Assembly (NCBI GenBank): GCA_023014485.1
Contig: JAJOZX010009460.1
Coordinates: 38,501 to 102,500, forward strand
Source of the DNA: Bathynomus jamesi
Taxonomy: Eukaryota; Arthropoda; Malacostraca; Isopoda; Cirolanidae
Direction: 5' to 3'
DNA: 64,000 bases
The position numbers and the translations under genes are program-made. Positions 9,552 through 24,100 of this stretch are shown here, one piece after another (the stretch's first letter is position 1; every line of letters starts with the position of its first letter). Below the pieces are notes generated by a model. It searched no databases and was not told where the DNA came from. It was given only the letters and a program-made list of their open reading frames with translations.

Positions 9552-12500
9552 GGGCACATAACACACATGATATAACATAACGCATGATAATGTTATAAAT
9601 TCGAATCAGAGCGAAAGGAGACTTTTTTTATCTTAGAAGCGTTCAATTCTGTCGGTCAGCGGAATTCGATGATTACATCGTTTTTTCGCGTTCTCGAACG
9701 AACCTAAAGTTTCGCGCCTCACAAATTGACACGAGTAAAAAATGAATATTTAATAAAATTAATAAAGGATAGTGGTCGAGAAAGAACATGAATGTAAGAA
9801 TGAGTATGGTTGAATAATAATGTTTATACTCATAACATATAAATAATGACTTCTATAGAGTGTTTCGTCCTTAGCATGATGTTAAAGAATTTTCATACAT
9901 TGGATACTAGATATATGATGAAGGGAAAATGTGACGTCATAGTTATTGAATTTTTACGTATAGTACAAATCGTTGTTAGGAAGATTTACAAGAACAAATT
10001 AGAGACAGAGTGGGAAACGTAAAGAGAATAAAGTTATTTTATGACGTCATAGTGCATAAGTCATTATTACAAATCGAAATTCTATCCAAAACTCGCTTAT
10101 GTGATTTTTGGTTTCTTATGTAAAAATGGACAATGAATTCATATAATGATGGTGTAGGAATTGTTCATTGTTCACTTTTTACATTACTCTCCCCTTTTAA
10201 AAATGATATTTATACAATAATTTAATAGGGTACCATTAATACAATACAAATGAGAAAATAACATCCTAACAGGGTACCATTAGTTACAATACAAATTTTA
10301 TACAGAACGATTTCGCGTAGTCGAGTACAATGCAGAGTATCCAAATTTTTAAAATGACACTTGCTTACAAAATATAAAAAATCAAAGATTAATACTTTAG
10401 TTTAGACAAACATTAAAGTTAGACAAGCAATGATACTGTTAAAAATGTTTTCTGTGGGATAAATTACATTCACAATGAATAGGTAAAAGGGAAAAATATA
10501 AATCGTACAATCTATAAGCTAATTTTTATTGACTAGTGTAGGTAAAAATAGAATTACGTAATGGATGATATATAGACCTGTGGTCTAGTGTGTATTTTTG
10601 TGTGCTAGGTATAAAGTGTGTAGTTGATAATTTCGAGAGACAGATTAGCTGAGAGATTGTTAAATTAACTGAATAAATGCATGAGCAAGATATATTAGGA
10701 AGCAAAAATGATTAAGATTAAATTACGCGCAATGAAATAGTTTATTGTGATATCCAATGATTTTAGCATGAGGTTTGTATATATAGTATATATAGTGTGC
10801 ATACATGCATTTTCATTGACTGTTGTAGGTACAAATCGAATTACGTAGTGGATGATGTATAGACCTGTGGTCAAATGTGTATTTATGTTTATTGTTATTA
10901 TTATTATTATCACTATTATTATTATTATCATTATTATTATTACAAAATCCTTTAAGCTCAAGGTCAATTATTATAAAATCTAATTACAGGTAAATTTTTC
11001 ATTAAAAATTATTTTTATATAATAAAAGAAAATATTAAAAAGGTTTAATAATTTTTGCAGGTTAAGTAGAAAAATCATACTCTTTCGTTGAATGTTGATA
11101 GAATTTTGAATTATTTGATATTTTAGTCTGAAAACTTGTTTGCATATAGACAAATACATCTGTTTTATTGCGTAGAAGTTTCATTAAAAATTAAATGACT
11201 GAAATTTAGGGTATGTGCGGTCATACGGGTAAATTTCCCGATCGTACAGAGCAGGATAAATTAGGTACATGATCGATTAATTGTTACGCTATTTCTGTCA
11301 TCATATAATCAAAATAATTATAAAACTCGTTAAAAACTTTTGTAAAAACGGTTTTGTTACAATTAATGAATTACATAACTATATATTTATATACATAACA
11401 ATGCATGAAAAGGGAAAGACAAATCAGTGAATTTCCGTCTTACAAAGAAAAAAGGTTAAACCAAAGACGCAACCCGGTCAATTCAGGTTGAATTTAATTC
11501 TCTTTTACAACAAAAAAAAAGTTGAATTAAATTCTCTTGAACAACAAAAAAAAAAGGTTGAATTCAATTGACTGCATTGAAAACTTGGGACTTGAAAACT
11601 AACTTCTTTTCAAAACTTTTTTTTTCAAAACTAACTTTTTTTCAAAACTAACTTTTTCAAAATTAACTTTTTCAAAACTAACTTTTTTTCAAAACTAACT
11701 TCTGTAATCTCTGGGGCGGTTGTCCCTCTTGGATGCAACCTATTGACTTGACCTCTTATCAAGTATTTCTATAAATCTCTCTAACTTGGAATAAATCTCT
11801 CTAACTTCAAATAAAACTCTCTGACTTCAAATAAAACTCTCTGACTTCAAATAAAACTCTCTGACTTCAAATAAAACTCTCTGACTTGAATAAAACTGAC
11901 TTGAACTCTATCAAGTATTCTGAAACTGAAAATGAAACTGACTTGAACTCTTATCAAGTAGTATCTTGAAACTGAAAATGAAACTGACTTGAACTCATAT
12001 CCAGTAGTATCTTGAAACTGAAAATGAAACTGACTTGAACTCTTATCAAGTAGTATCTTGAAACTGAAAATGAAACTACTGACTTGAACTCTTATCAAGT
12101 AGTATCTTGAAACTGAAAATGAACTGACTTGAACTCTTATCAAGTAGTATCTTGAAACTGAAAATGAAACTGACTTGAACTCTTATCAAGTAGTATCTTG
12201 AAACTGAAAATGAAACTACTGACTTGAAATAAAAAAAATGGAAAATGACTGCACTTGACCTTTATCAAGTGGAGACGATTAACCTCTGTTTTGGTTGACC
12301 CTCTTGGTGCAACCTTCTGACTTGAAAACTGACTTCAAAAAAATGACTTCAAAAATGACTTCAAAAAATTACTTCAAAAAAATTACTTCAAGTATCTCTC
12401 TAAATCTATAAACTCTCTGTAAACTCTCTGTAAACTCTCTCTCTCTTAATTTGCAAGTCAATTCAATTCAGTAATTGAAAAAAATTTGCAAACAAAAAAT

Positions 12501-14306
12501 TAAAAAAAATGTAAACAACATTTCACTCTAATGTACGGGAAGGTACATAAAATAAAATTATTCTATACTGAATATAACAGTGAAAATAACTCTCTTGAAA
12601 TTAACTCTTCAAATTAACTCTCTTTGAAATTAACTCTGTTACAATTAACTCTGTTACAATTAACTCTGTTACAATTAACTCTCTCTGTTACAATTAACTC
12701 TCTGTTACAATTAACTCTCTGTTACAATTACTCTCTGTGTTACAATTTCTATTTCACTCAAAAAAAGTGTATCACTAGTGTCTGAAATGTTCACGTGTTT
12801 TGTTAACTGTTAATAGTACTGATTTTTTTTTTCAAGTGTTTATAAATTACTTAAAAAAACAAAATGTACTTAACATTTCTACGGGCGAAATCCTTGAGAC
12901 GTGTCCTGAAGACGTCTTGTTGGCTACTTGTTCTTGGATGAAAACTAGGCGTGAAGAACTTGGAGTCGTGACGCACCGGTTCAAGGGTGGATGTTACGAA
13001 CTAGAAGTCGTGACACGCCGGTCAACTGGTTTTATCCTGATGCAGGGTAATTTCTATCTTGGCCAAAGAGTGGCCTCTTCTTAAAGTAATCTTCTTCTTA
13101 AAGTAATCTTCTTCTTAAAATAATCTTTTTATCCTGGTGCAGGGTAATTTCTATCTTGGCCAAAGAGTGGCCACTTGTTAAACATCTTCTTAAAATCTGT
13201 TAAGATCCTGGTAAAGGGTCTCCAATATGTTAAGATCCTCTTCTTCTTCTTATCCTGGCAGGGTCGCCAGCTGTTAACCCCCCCTTATGGCCCTGAGTCG
13301 GTTCGGATTCGACGGGGGGGTTCTGGTTAGGAGGCAAGCAACGGATGTTTCTTCTATATACTTTTCTTCTATAACTTTCTAATTCTTTTCTCTCGCTTTA
13401 TGGGGTCGACACTCTGTTAATTCTTTTCTTTCAATAATACTCTGATACTTTTTCTGATACTAAAAATTATCGACTTTTCTTTTATAACTTGTCGACGTGA
13501 CTAAGTTCTGAAGAGAGCACGGCTCGAAGGAAAAGATAAAAACTTTCTCTTACATTTAGTTTACTTCTAAAAATGTACAGTTAGTTCTCTGAATTTACAA
13601 GGGTAGAGGTTCGACCTCTTTCGACCATGGCTCAGGCCGGAATCTAAAATATTAAGAAGGCAAGGGCCTCTGCCCCCCCCCGCAGCGAGGCTGCTAATAT
13701 GAAGTCTAATGGAGAAGTGCCTTAAATGAAGTGGTAATCTGAAGTGGTGTATTTTTACAAATATACGTATAATATAACCTAATTTTTTGGGGGAGGACAG
13801 TTGAAGGTTAAATTTCCCCCCTTTTTAAACACATGATCAGATGTTTTAAAAGATTGCAAATTTCAAATTAAAAAATAAAATAACAAAAACTAATTTGTAT
13901 TTTTTCGCCGTCTTCATTTATGAAGGCGATATCATTTCGTAATAGCACATAAGTACAATTTTGAGTACATGACTGAGGACGTATTAATTTTGGTTCATTA
14001 CAATTACGATTACAATTATGGATTACAATTACCAATTAATTCATATTCACTTGTTGTTTAATTACACTTCCATTTTGAAGTACATTCTTACATGATAAAT
14101 TAAATCATTACATTTAATTACAGTTTCACTGAAGTACATTACAAGTTATTGTTAATTACAGTTTCATTAAAGTACATTACAAGTTATTGTTAATTTAAAG
14201 TATTACAGTTAATTACAATTAAACAGTTACTAAAACTTTGTCTTGTTTTTACAGTGTTTCATATTAATAGACAATTAAGATGTTAGAAATATAATACAAA
14301 GTACAT
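9552..14306. repeat. Macrosatellite unit, copy 3
   Basis: Third unit, 4755 bp. It lacks the ~70-bp hairpin segment, like copy 2. It has one extra GTTACAATTAACTCT repeat and small homopolymer differences. The tRNA-Arg-like site is intact at 13253-13269. Confidence 0.95.
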
Positions 14307-17300
14307 GGGCACATAACACACATGATATAACATAACGCATGATAATGTTATAAATTCGAATCAGAGCGAAAGGAGACTTTTTTTATCTTAGAAGCGTTCA
14401 ATTCTGTCGGTCAGCGGAATTCGATCTTACTAAGCATTGTTTTGAGTTCACCTCGGTGGTCATATAATTAAAAATAAAAATGAAAAAAATAATACGAGAA
14501 CGTTTTTTCGCGTTCTCGAACGAACCTAAAGTTTCGCGCCTCACAAATTGACACGAGTAAAAAATGAATATTTAATAAAATTAATAAAGGATAGTGGTCG
14601 AGAGAGAACATGAATGTAAGAAAGAGTATGGTTGAATAATAATGTTTATACTCATAACATAAATAATGACTTCTATAGAGTGTTTCGTCCTTAGCCTGAT
14701 GTTAAAGAATTTTCATACATTGGATACTAGATATATGATGAAGGGAAAATGTGACGTCATTGTTATTGAATTTTTACGTATAGTACAAATCATTGTTAGG
14801 AAGATTTACAAGAAACGTAAAGCGAATAAAGTTATTTTATGACGTCATAGTGCATAAGTCATTATTACAAATCGAAATTCTATCCAAAACTCGCTTATGT
14901 GATTTTTGGTTTCTTATGTAAAAATGGACAATGAATTCATATAATGATGGTGTAGGAATTGTTCATTGTTCACTTTTTACATTACTCTCCCCTTTTAAAA
15001 TGATATTTATACAATAATTTAATAGGGTACCATTAATACAATACAAATGAGAAAATAACATCCTAACAGGGTACCATTAGTTACAATACAAATTTTATAC
15101 AGAACGATTTCGCGTAGTCGAGTACAATGCAGAGTATCCAAATTTTTAAAATGACACTTGCTTACAAAATATAAAAAAATCAAAGATTAATACTTTAGTT
15201 TAGACAAACATTAAAGTTAGACAAGCAATGATACTGTTAAAAATTTTTCTGTGGGATAAATTACATTCACAATGAATAGGTAAAAGGGAAAAATATAAAT
15301 CGTACAATCTATAAGCTAATTTTTATTGACTAGTGTAGGTAAAAATAGAATTACGTAATGGATGATATATAGACCTGTGGTCTAGTGTGTATTTTTGTGT
15401 GCTAGGTATAAAGTGTGTAGTTGATAATTTCGAGAGACAGATTAGCTGAGAGATTGTTAAATTAACTGAATAAATGCATGAGCAAGATATATTAGGAAGC
15501 AAAAATGATTAAGATTAAATTACGCGCAATGAAATAGTTTATTGTGATATCCAATGATTTTAGCATGAGGTTTGTATATATAGTATATATAGTGTGCATA
15601 CATGCATTTTCATTGACTGTTGTAGGTACAAATCGAATTACGTAGTGGATGATGTATAGACCTGTGGTCAAATGTGTATTTATGTTTATTGTTATTATTA
15701 TTATTATCACTATTATTATTATTATCATTATTATTACAAAATCCTTTAAGCTCAAGGTCAATTATTATAAAATCTAATTACAGGTAAATTTTTCATTAAA
15801 AATTATTTTTATATAATAAAAGAAAATATTAAAAAGGTTTAATAATTTTTGCAGGTTAAGTAGAAAAATCATACTCTTTCGTTGAATGTTGATAGAATTT
15901 TGAATTATTTGATATTTTAGTCTGAAAACTTGTTTGCATATAGACAAATACATCTGTTTTATTGCGTAGAAGTTTCATTAAAAATTAAATGACTGAAATT
16001 TAGGGTATGTGCGGTCATACGGGTAAATTTCCCGATCGTACAGAGCAGGATAAATTAGGTACATGATCGATTAATTGTTACGCTATTTCTGTCATCATAT
16101 AATCAAAATAATTATAAAACTCGTTAAAAACTTTTGTAAAAACGGTTTTGTTACAATTAATGAATTACATAACTATATATTTATATACATAACAATGCAT
16201 GAAAAGGGAAAGACAAATCAGTGAATTTCCGTCTTACAAAGAAAAAAGGTTAAACCAAAGACGCAACCCGGTCAATTCAGGTTGAATTTAATTCTCTTTT
16301 ACAACAAAAAAAAAGTTGAATTAAATTCTCTTGAACAACAAAAAAAAAAGGTTGAATTCAATTGACTGCATTGAAAACTTGGGACTTGAAAACTAACTTC
16401 TTTTCAAAACTAACTTTTTTTTCAAAACTAACTTTTTTTCAAAACTAACTTTTTCAAAACTAACTTTTTTTCAAAACTAACTTCTGTAATCTCTGGGGCA
16501 GTTGTCCCTCTTGGATGCAACCTATTGACTTGACCTCTTATCAAGTATTTCTATAAATCTCTCTAACTTGGAATAAATCTCTCTAACTTCAAATAAATCT
16601 CTCTCACTTCAAATAAAACTCTCTCACTTCAAATAAAACTCTCTGACTTGAATAAAACTGACTTGAACTCTATCAAGTATTCTGAAACTGAAAATGAAAC
16701 TGACTTGAACTCTTATCAAGTAGTATCTTGAAACTGAAAATGAAACTGACTTGAACTCATATCCAGTAGTATCTTGAAACTGAAAATGAAACTGACTTGA
16801 ACTCTTATCAAGTAGTATCTTGAAACTGAAAATGAAACTACTGACTTGAACTCTTATCAAGTAGTATCTTGAAACTGAAAATGAAACTGACTTGAACTCT
16901 TATCAAGTAGTATCTTGAAACTGAAACTGAAACTGACTTGAACTCTTATCAAGTAGTATCTTGAAACTGAAAATGAAACTACTGACTTGAAATAAACTAA
17001 AAATGGAAAATGACTGCACTTGACCTTTATCAAGTGGAGACGATTAACCTCTGTTTTGGTTGACCCTCTTGGTGCAACCTTCTGACTTGAAAACTGACTT
17101 CAAAAAAATGACTTCAAAAATGACTTCAAAAAATTACTTCAAAAAAATTACTTCAAGTATCTCTCTAAATCTATAAACTCTCTGTAAACTCTCTGTAAAC
17201 TCTCTCTCTCTTAATTTGCAAGTCAATTCAATTCAGTAATTGAAAAAATTTGCAAACAAAAAATTAAAAAAATGTAAACAACATTTCACTCTAATGTACG

Positions 17301-18961
17301 GGAAGGTACATAAAATAAAATTATTCTATACTGAATAATAACAGTGAAAATAACTCTCTTGAAATTAACTCTTGAAATTAACTCTCTTTGAAATTAACTC
17401 TGTTACAATTAACTCTGTTACAATTAACTCTGTTACAATTAACTCTGTTACAATTATCTCTCTCTGTTACAATTAATTCTCTGTTACAATTAACTCTCTG
17501 TTACAATTACTCTCTGTGTTACAATTTCTATTTCACTCAAAAAAAGTGTATCACTAGTGTCTGAAATGTTCACTGTGTTTTGTTAACTGTTAATAGTACT
17601 GATTTTTTTTTTCAAGTGTTTATAAATTACTTAAAAAAACAAAATGTACTTCACAACATTTCTACGGGCGAAATCCTTGAGACGTGTCCTGAAGACGTCT
17701 TGTTGGCTACTTGTTCTTGGATGAAAACTATGCGTGAAGAACTTGGAGTCGTGACGCACCGGTTCAAGGGTGGATGTTACGAACTAGAAGTCGTGACACG
17801 CCGGTCAACTGGTTTTATCCTGATGCAGGGTAATTTCTATCTTGGCCAAAGAGTGGCCACTTGTTAAACATCTTCTTAAAATCTGTTAAGATCCTGGTAA
17901 AGGGTCTCCAATATGTTAAGATCCTCTTCTTCTTCTTATCCTGGCCCTGAGTCGGTTCGGATTCGACGGGGGGTTCTGGTTAGGAGGCAAGCAACGGATG
18001 TTTCTTCTATATACTTTTCTTCTATAACTTTCTAATTCTTTTCTCTCGCTTTATGGGGTCGACACTCTGTTAATTCTTTTCTTTCAATAATACTCTGATA
18101 CTTTTTCTGATACTAAAAATTATAGACTTTTCTTTTATAACTTGTCGACGTGACTAAGTTCTGAAGAGAGCACGGCTCGAAGGAAAAGATAAAACTTTCT
18201 CTTACATTTAGTTTACTTCTAAAAATGTACAGTTAGTTCTCTGAATTTACAAGGGTAGAGGTTCGACCTCTTTCGACCATGGCTCAGGCCGGAATCTAAA
18301 AATATTAAGAAGGCAAGGGGCCTCTGCCCCCTCCCCGCAGCGAGGCTGCTAATATGAAGTCTAATGGAGAAGTGCCTTAAATGAAGTGGTAATCTGAAGT
18401 GGTGTATTTTTACAAATATACGTATAATATAACCTAATTTTTTGGGGGAGGACAGTTGAAGGTTAAATTTCCCCTCTTTTTAAACACATGATCAGATGTT
18501 TTAAAAGATTGCAAATTTCAAATTAAAAAATAAAATAACAAAAACTAATTTGTATTTTTTCGCCGTCTTCATTTATGAAGGCGATATCATTTCGTAATAG
18601 CACATAAGTACAATTTTGAGTACATGACCGAGGACGTATTAATTTTGGTTCATTACAATTACGATTACAATTATGGATTACAATTACCAATTAATTCATA
18701 TTCACTTGTTGTTTAATTACACTTCCATTTTGAAGTACATTCTTACATGATAAATTAAATCATTACATTTAATTACAGTTTCACTGAAGTACATTACAAG
18801 TTATTGTTAATTACAGTTTCATTAAAGTACATTACAAGTTATTGTTAATTTAAAGTATTACAGTTAATTACAATTAAACAGTTACTAAAACTTTGTCTTG
18901 TTTTTACAGTGTTTCATATTAATAGACAATTAAGATGTTAGAAATATAATACAAAGTACAT
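14307..18961. repeat. Macrosatellite unit, copy 4
   Basis: Fourth unit, 4655 bp, one of the more divergent members. The hairpin segment is present. About 20 bp is deleted near 14812, between the two TGACGTCA sites, and some minisatellite repeats are altered. A deletion near 17940 removes the tRNA-Arg-like site and the TGTTAACCCC boundary, joining TATCCTGG directly to CCCTGAGTCGG. Confidence 0.95.
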
Positions 18962-19439
18962 GGGCACATAACACACATGATAACATAACGCATGATAATG
19001 TTATAAATTCGAATCAGAGCGAAAGGAGACTTTTTTTTATCTTAGAAGCGTTCAATTCTGTCGGTCAGCGGAATTCGATCTTACTAAGCATTGTTTTGAG
19101 TTCACCTCGGGAGGTCATATAATTAAAAATAAAAATGAAAAAAATAATACGAGAACGTTTTTTCGCGTTCTCGAACGAACCTAAAGTTTCGCGCCTCACA
19201 AATTGACACGAGTAAAAAATGAATATTTAATAAAATTAATAAAGGATAGTGGTCGAGAAAGAACATGAATGTAAGAATGAGTATGGTTGAATAATAATGT
19301 TTATACTCATAACATATAAATAATGACTTCTATAGAGTGTTTCGTCCTTAGCATGATGTTAAAGAATTTTCATACATTGGATACTAGATATATGATGAAG
19401 GGAAAATGTGACGTCATAGTTATTGAATTTTTACGTATA

Positions 19440-19447
19440 GTACAAAT
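19440..19447. other. Left target-site duplication of the hAT element
   Basis: GTACAAAT, repeated exactly at 21147-21154. The unoccupied site in other copies reads TAGTACAAATCRTTG, so one copy of the octamer is original. Eight bp is the duplication length typical of hAT transposons. Confidence 0.9.
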
Positions 19448-21146
19448 TAGGGTTTCTCATTTCCCGGCCTTTTGCTTATCCCGCGATTCCGGGATAAAAA
19501 TGATTCCCTTCCCGGGATCCCGGGAAATCCCGGGATATAATTAATTATATTTAAAATATATTATAAAATAAATTAACCTAGAAAAGAGGGGGTATAATTA
19601 TTTTTTATTTTATTTTATAGTCATTTAATAAGTTCTGCAATCTCCATGATGGGCAAAATAAAATAATATTGCTGTGAAAAATATGTATTAAAAAAAATAC
19701 TTTTGAATTACATAGAAAATTTTCACAAATAAAAAAATTGCTCCGTTTCATTGAAAACTTAATGAATACAACGAAAAAAAAATTGCCTTTGAATTGCTTA
19801 GAAAATTTAAAGAAAAAATAAAAATTACCTTCAAATTGCAAAGAACTTCAATGAATTCAACCAAAAAAATTATCACTGTGAATTTTTATAGTACGATTTC
19901 AAAAAACAAAGATGGTCAATACTTCGATCACTCAATCTTGTTCTCATTTTAGTCACGAAAAGTCCTGCTGCTGAGAATGCCCTTTCCGATTCTATTGACG
20001 TGGGTGGAATCGTCTTTAATGCATTCAAGAGAAGAGAGATGTTCTGCGTTTTTTCGCCCGTAGCCTCGAAAATCTCTAGTTCCTTTTTAAGGTGCTTTGC
20101 AGCACTTGCTTTGCTGTCTAGTGTTCTTGATTTCTCTACCTCGGCTGCTTTAATAGCTGCATCAAGCCTTTCAGCTAGAGTCATCGAAGATGACTGAGGG
20201 ACAGCTGATTCTTGCACATCATTATCTTCATCTGTCTCACTAGAGGTAGAATCAGCAGGTACTCCAAAAAGGCGCTCTAACATCTGCTTTGCTGATGAAA
20301 TTAACATAGACTTGGTTGGTAAGGCTGGCAAACTTCTGTCACTTGCGAAAGTTGCGACCTTTTTATAATTCTTTCCACTATTGAGGTATTGTATGAGGCC
20401 AGTCAAGTTCTCATTTCTTCTCTCTGTTATGAGTCGAATGAACGACTACTTTAGTTTTTTTGAAAAAGGTGTGTTTAGTTGATTTAGTTCGTTCAAAATG
20501 AAAGAAAAAAACACTTCTGATGAAAGTAAAGTCGATTCTCTGTTGCCCAGCTTTTCTGCTCCAACTTTTAATGGCTCCAGCGATGCCACAATGTCACGAA
20601 TTACAGCAACTTCTTGTTTGTCAAGGTCAAAATTGTCCATATCTTTATTGCAGTCGATGAGAGCTTTCGATACGGATGACCTTATTTTGATAAATCGCTC
20701 CAGCATGGCTAAAAGATTATTCCATCTGGTTTTGGAATCCAGCAATAGATGCAAACTTTTTCCTTGTTCCTGTTGAACATATCCTTGTAAGATGTTATTC
20801 TTTAAAGGTGATTTGCGAAATTTTTTTTGCTATTTTTCTGACTTTATTGATGATTTGAGACACGTTGATTTCTTTACCTACAGTGTCGTGCGATCCAAAT
20901 GAAATATCTATCTCGAACGGATCCTCATCAAAGCGCTCACACAAAACACTTTCAAAATCAATACTATGATTGAAATCTTCTCCATCTTCATCTATGTTGT
21001 CATTATGTTCGTCATCTTCAGTTTGAATTTCTTCAGAAAGAGTGATTGCAATATCCCGGGATTTCCCGGGACAGGGAGAATTTCCCGGGAAATTTAAATT
21101 AGCTAAAAATCTACAGGGATCCCGGGATCCCGGTAAAGAAACCCTA
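19448..21146 (-). mobile_element. hAT-superfamily DNA transposon, internally deleted
   Basis: A 1699-bp element bounded by the inverted repeat TAGGGTTTCT / AGAAACCCTA-type ends and flanked by exact 8-bp duplicates. Both ends carry dense CCCGGG/GGATCC palindromes (19478-19537 and 21053-21133), probably subterminal transposase-binding repeats. The interior encodes a minus-strand remnant of a hAT transposase ending in the hAT dimerisation domain. It is present only in array copy 5, so it inserted after that copy formed and has not spread through the array. It is too short for an autonomous hAT element. Confidence 0.9.
19873..21110 (-). pseudogene. hAT transposase remnant (frameshifted, catalytic core mostly missing)
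   Basis: Three consecutive minus-strand frames belong to one broken protein. The first (about 21110-20795) is acidic and ends in a conserved VRKIAKK region. The second (20754-20446 and upstream) contains SKTRWNNLLAMLERF, typical of the middle of hAT transposases. The third (20406-19873) ends with IPPTSIESERAFSAAG and a KMRTRLS...L segment, the hallmark of the C-terminal hAT dimerisation domain. A frameshift lies in an A-run near 20825 and another break at 20410-20450. The BED zinc finger and most of the RNase H-like fold are absent. An apparent start codon at 21157 lies outside the element, so the real N-terminus is lost. Confidence 0.85.
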
Positions 21147-24100
21147 GTACAAATCATTGTTAGGAAGATTTACAAGAACAAATTAGAGACAGAGTGGGAA
21201 ATGTAAAGAGAATAAAGTTATTTTATGACGTCATAGTGCATAAGTCATTATTACAAATCGAAATTCTATCCAAAACTCGCTTATGTGATTTTTGGTTTTT
21301 TATGTAAAAATGGACAATGAATTCATATAATGATGGTGTAGGAATTGTTCATTGTTCACTTTTTACATTACTCTCCCCTTTTAAAAATGATATTTATACA
21401 ATAATTTAATAGGGTACCATTAATACAATACAAATGAGAAAATAACATCCTAACAGGGTACCATTAGTTACATTACAAATTTTATACAGAACGATTTCGC
21501 GTAGTCGAGTACAATGCAGAGTATCCAAATTTTTAAAATGACACTTGCTTACAAAATATAAAAAAATCAAAGATTAATACTTTAGTTTAGACAAACATTA
21601 AGTTAGACAAGCAATGATACTGTACTTTAAAAATTTTTCTGTGGGATAAATTACATTCACAATGAATAGGTAAAAGGGAAAAATATAAATCGTACAATCT
21701 ATAAGCTAATTTTTATTGACTAGTGTAGGTAAAAATAGAATTACGTAATGGATGATATATAGACCTGTGGTCTAGTGTGTATTTTTGTGTGCTAGGTATA
21801 AAGTGTGTAGTTGATAATTTCGAGAGACAGATTAGCTGAGAGATTGTTAAATTAACTGAATAAATGCATGAGCAAGATATATTAGGAAGCAAAAATGATT
21901 AAGATTAAATTACGCGCAATGAAATAGTTTATTGTGATATCCAATGATTTTAGCATAGGTTTGTATATATAGTATATATAGTGTGCATACATGCATTTTC
22001 ATTGACTGTTGTAGGTACAAATCGAATTACGTAGTGGATGATGTATAGACCTGTGGTCAAATGTGTATTTATGTTTATTGTTATTATTATTATCATTATT
22101 ATTATTATTATCATTATTATTATTACAAAATCCTTTAAGCTCAAGGTCAATTATTATAAAATCTAATTACAGGTAAATTTTTCATTAAAAATTATTTTTA
22201 TATAATAAAAGAAAATATTAAAAAGGTTTAATAATTTTTGCAGGTTAAGTAGAAAAATCATACTCTTTCGTTGAATGTTGATAGAATTTTGAATTATTTG
22301 ATATTTTAGTCTGAAAACTTGTTTGCATATAGACAAATACATCTGTTTTATTGCGTAGAAGTTTCATTAAAAATTAAATGACTAAAATTTAGGGTATGTG
22401 CGGTCATACGGGTAAATTTCCCGATCGTACAGAGCAGGATAAATTAGGTACATGATCGATTAATTGTTACGCTATTTCTGTCATCATATAATCAAAATAA
22501 TTATAAAACTCGTTAAAAACTTTTGTAAAAACGGTTTTGTTACAATTAATGAATTACATAACTATATATTTATATACATAACAATGCATGAAAAGGGAAA
22601 GACAAATCAGTGAATTTCCGTCTTACAAAGAAAAAAGGTTAAACCAAAGACGCAACCCGGTCAATTCAGGTTGAATTTAATTCTCTTTTACAACAAAAAA
22701 AAAGTTGAATTAAATTCTCTTGAACAACAAAAAAAAAGGTTGAATTCAATTGACTGCATTGAAAACTTGGGACTTGAAAACTAACTTCTTTTCAAAACTA
22801 ACTTTTTTTTCAAAACTAACTTTTTTTCAAAACTAACTTTTTCAAAACTAACTTTTTCAAAATTAACTTTTTCAAAACTAACTTTTTTTCAAAACTAACT
22901 TCTGTAATCTCTGGGGCGGTTGTCCCTCTTGGATGCAACCTATTGACTTGACCTCTTATCAAGTATTTCTATAAATCTCTCTAACTTGGAATAAATCTCT
23001 CTAACTTCAAATAAAACTCTCTCGACTTCAAATAAAACTCTCTGACTTCAAATAAAACTCTCTGACTTGAATAAAACTGACTTGAACTCTATCAAGTATT
23101 CTGAAACTGAAAATGAAACTGACTTGAACTCTTATCAAGTAGTATCTTGAAACTGAAAATGAAACTGACTTGAACTCATATCCAGTAGTATCTTGAAACT
23201 GAAAATGAAACTGACTTGAACTCTTATCAAGTAGTATCTTGAAACTGAAAATGAAACTACTGACTTGAACTCTTATCAAGTAGTATCTTGAAACTGAAAA
23301 TGAACTGACTTGAACTCTTATCAAGTAGTATCTTGAAACTGAAAATGAAACTGACTTGAACTCTTATCAAGTAGTATCTTGAAACTGAAAATGAAACTAC
23401 TGACTTGAAATAAACTAAAAATGGAAAATGACTGCACTTGACCTTTATCAAGTGGAGACGATTAACCTCTGTTTTGGTTGACCCTCTTGGTGCAACCTTC
23501 TGACTTGAAAACTGACTTCAAAAAAATGACTTCAAAAATGACTTCAAAAAATTACTTCAAAAAAATTACTTCAAGTATCTCTCTAAATCTATAAACTCTC
23601 TGTAAACTCTCTGTAAACTCTCTCTCTCTTAATTTGCAAGTCAATTCAATTCAGTAATTGAAAAAAATTTGCAAACAAAAAATTAAAAAAAATGTAAACA
23701 ACATTTCACTCTAATGTACGGGAAGGTACATAAAATAAAATTATTCTATACTGAATATAACAGTGAAAATAACTCTCTTGAAATTAACTCTTCAAATTAA
23801 CTCTCTTTGAAATTAACTCTGTTACAATTAACTCTGTTACAATTAACTCTGTTACAATTAACTCTGTTACAATTAACTCTCTGTTACAATTAACTCTCTG
23901 TTACAATTACTCTCTGTGTTACAATTTCTATTTCACTCAAAAAAAGTGTATCACTAGTGTCTGAAATGTTCACTGTTTTGTTAACTGTTAATAGTACTGA
24001 TTTTTTTTTTCAAGTGTTTATAAATTACTTAAAAAAACAAAATGTACTTAACAACATTTCTACGGGCGAAATCCTTGAGACGTGTCCTGAAGACGTCTTG

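Noticed and set aside
20000..20776. Plus-strand ORFs across the hAT element
   Set aside because: They are antisense shadows of the transposase remnant, which has clear hAT motifs on the minus strand.
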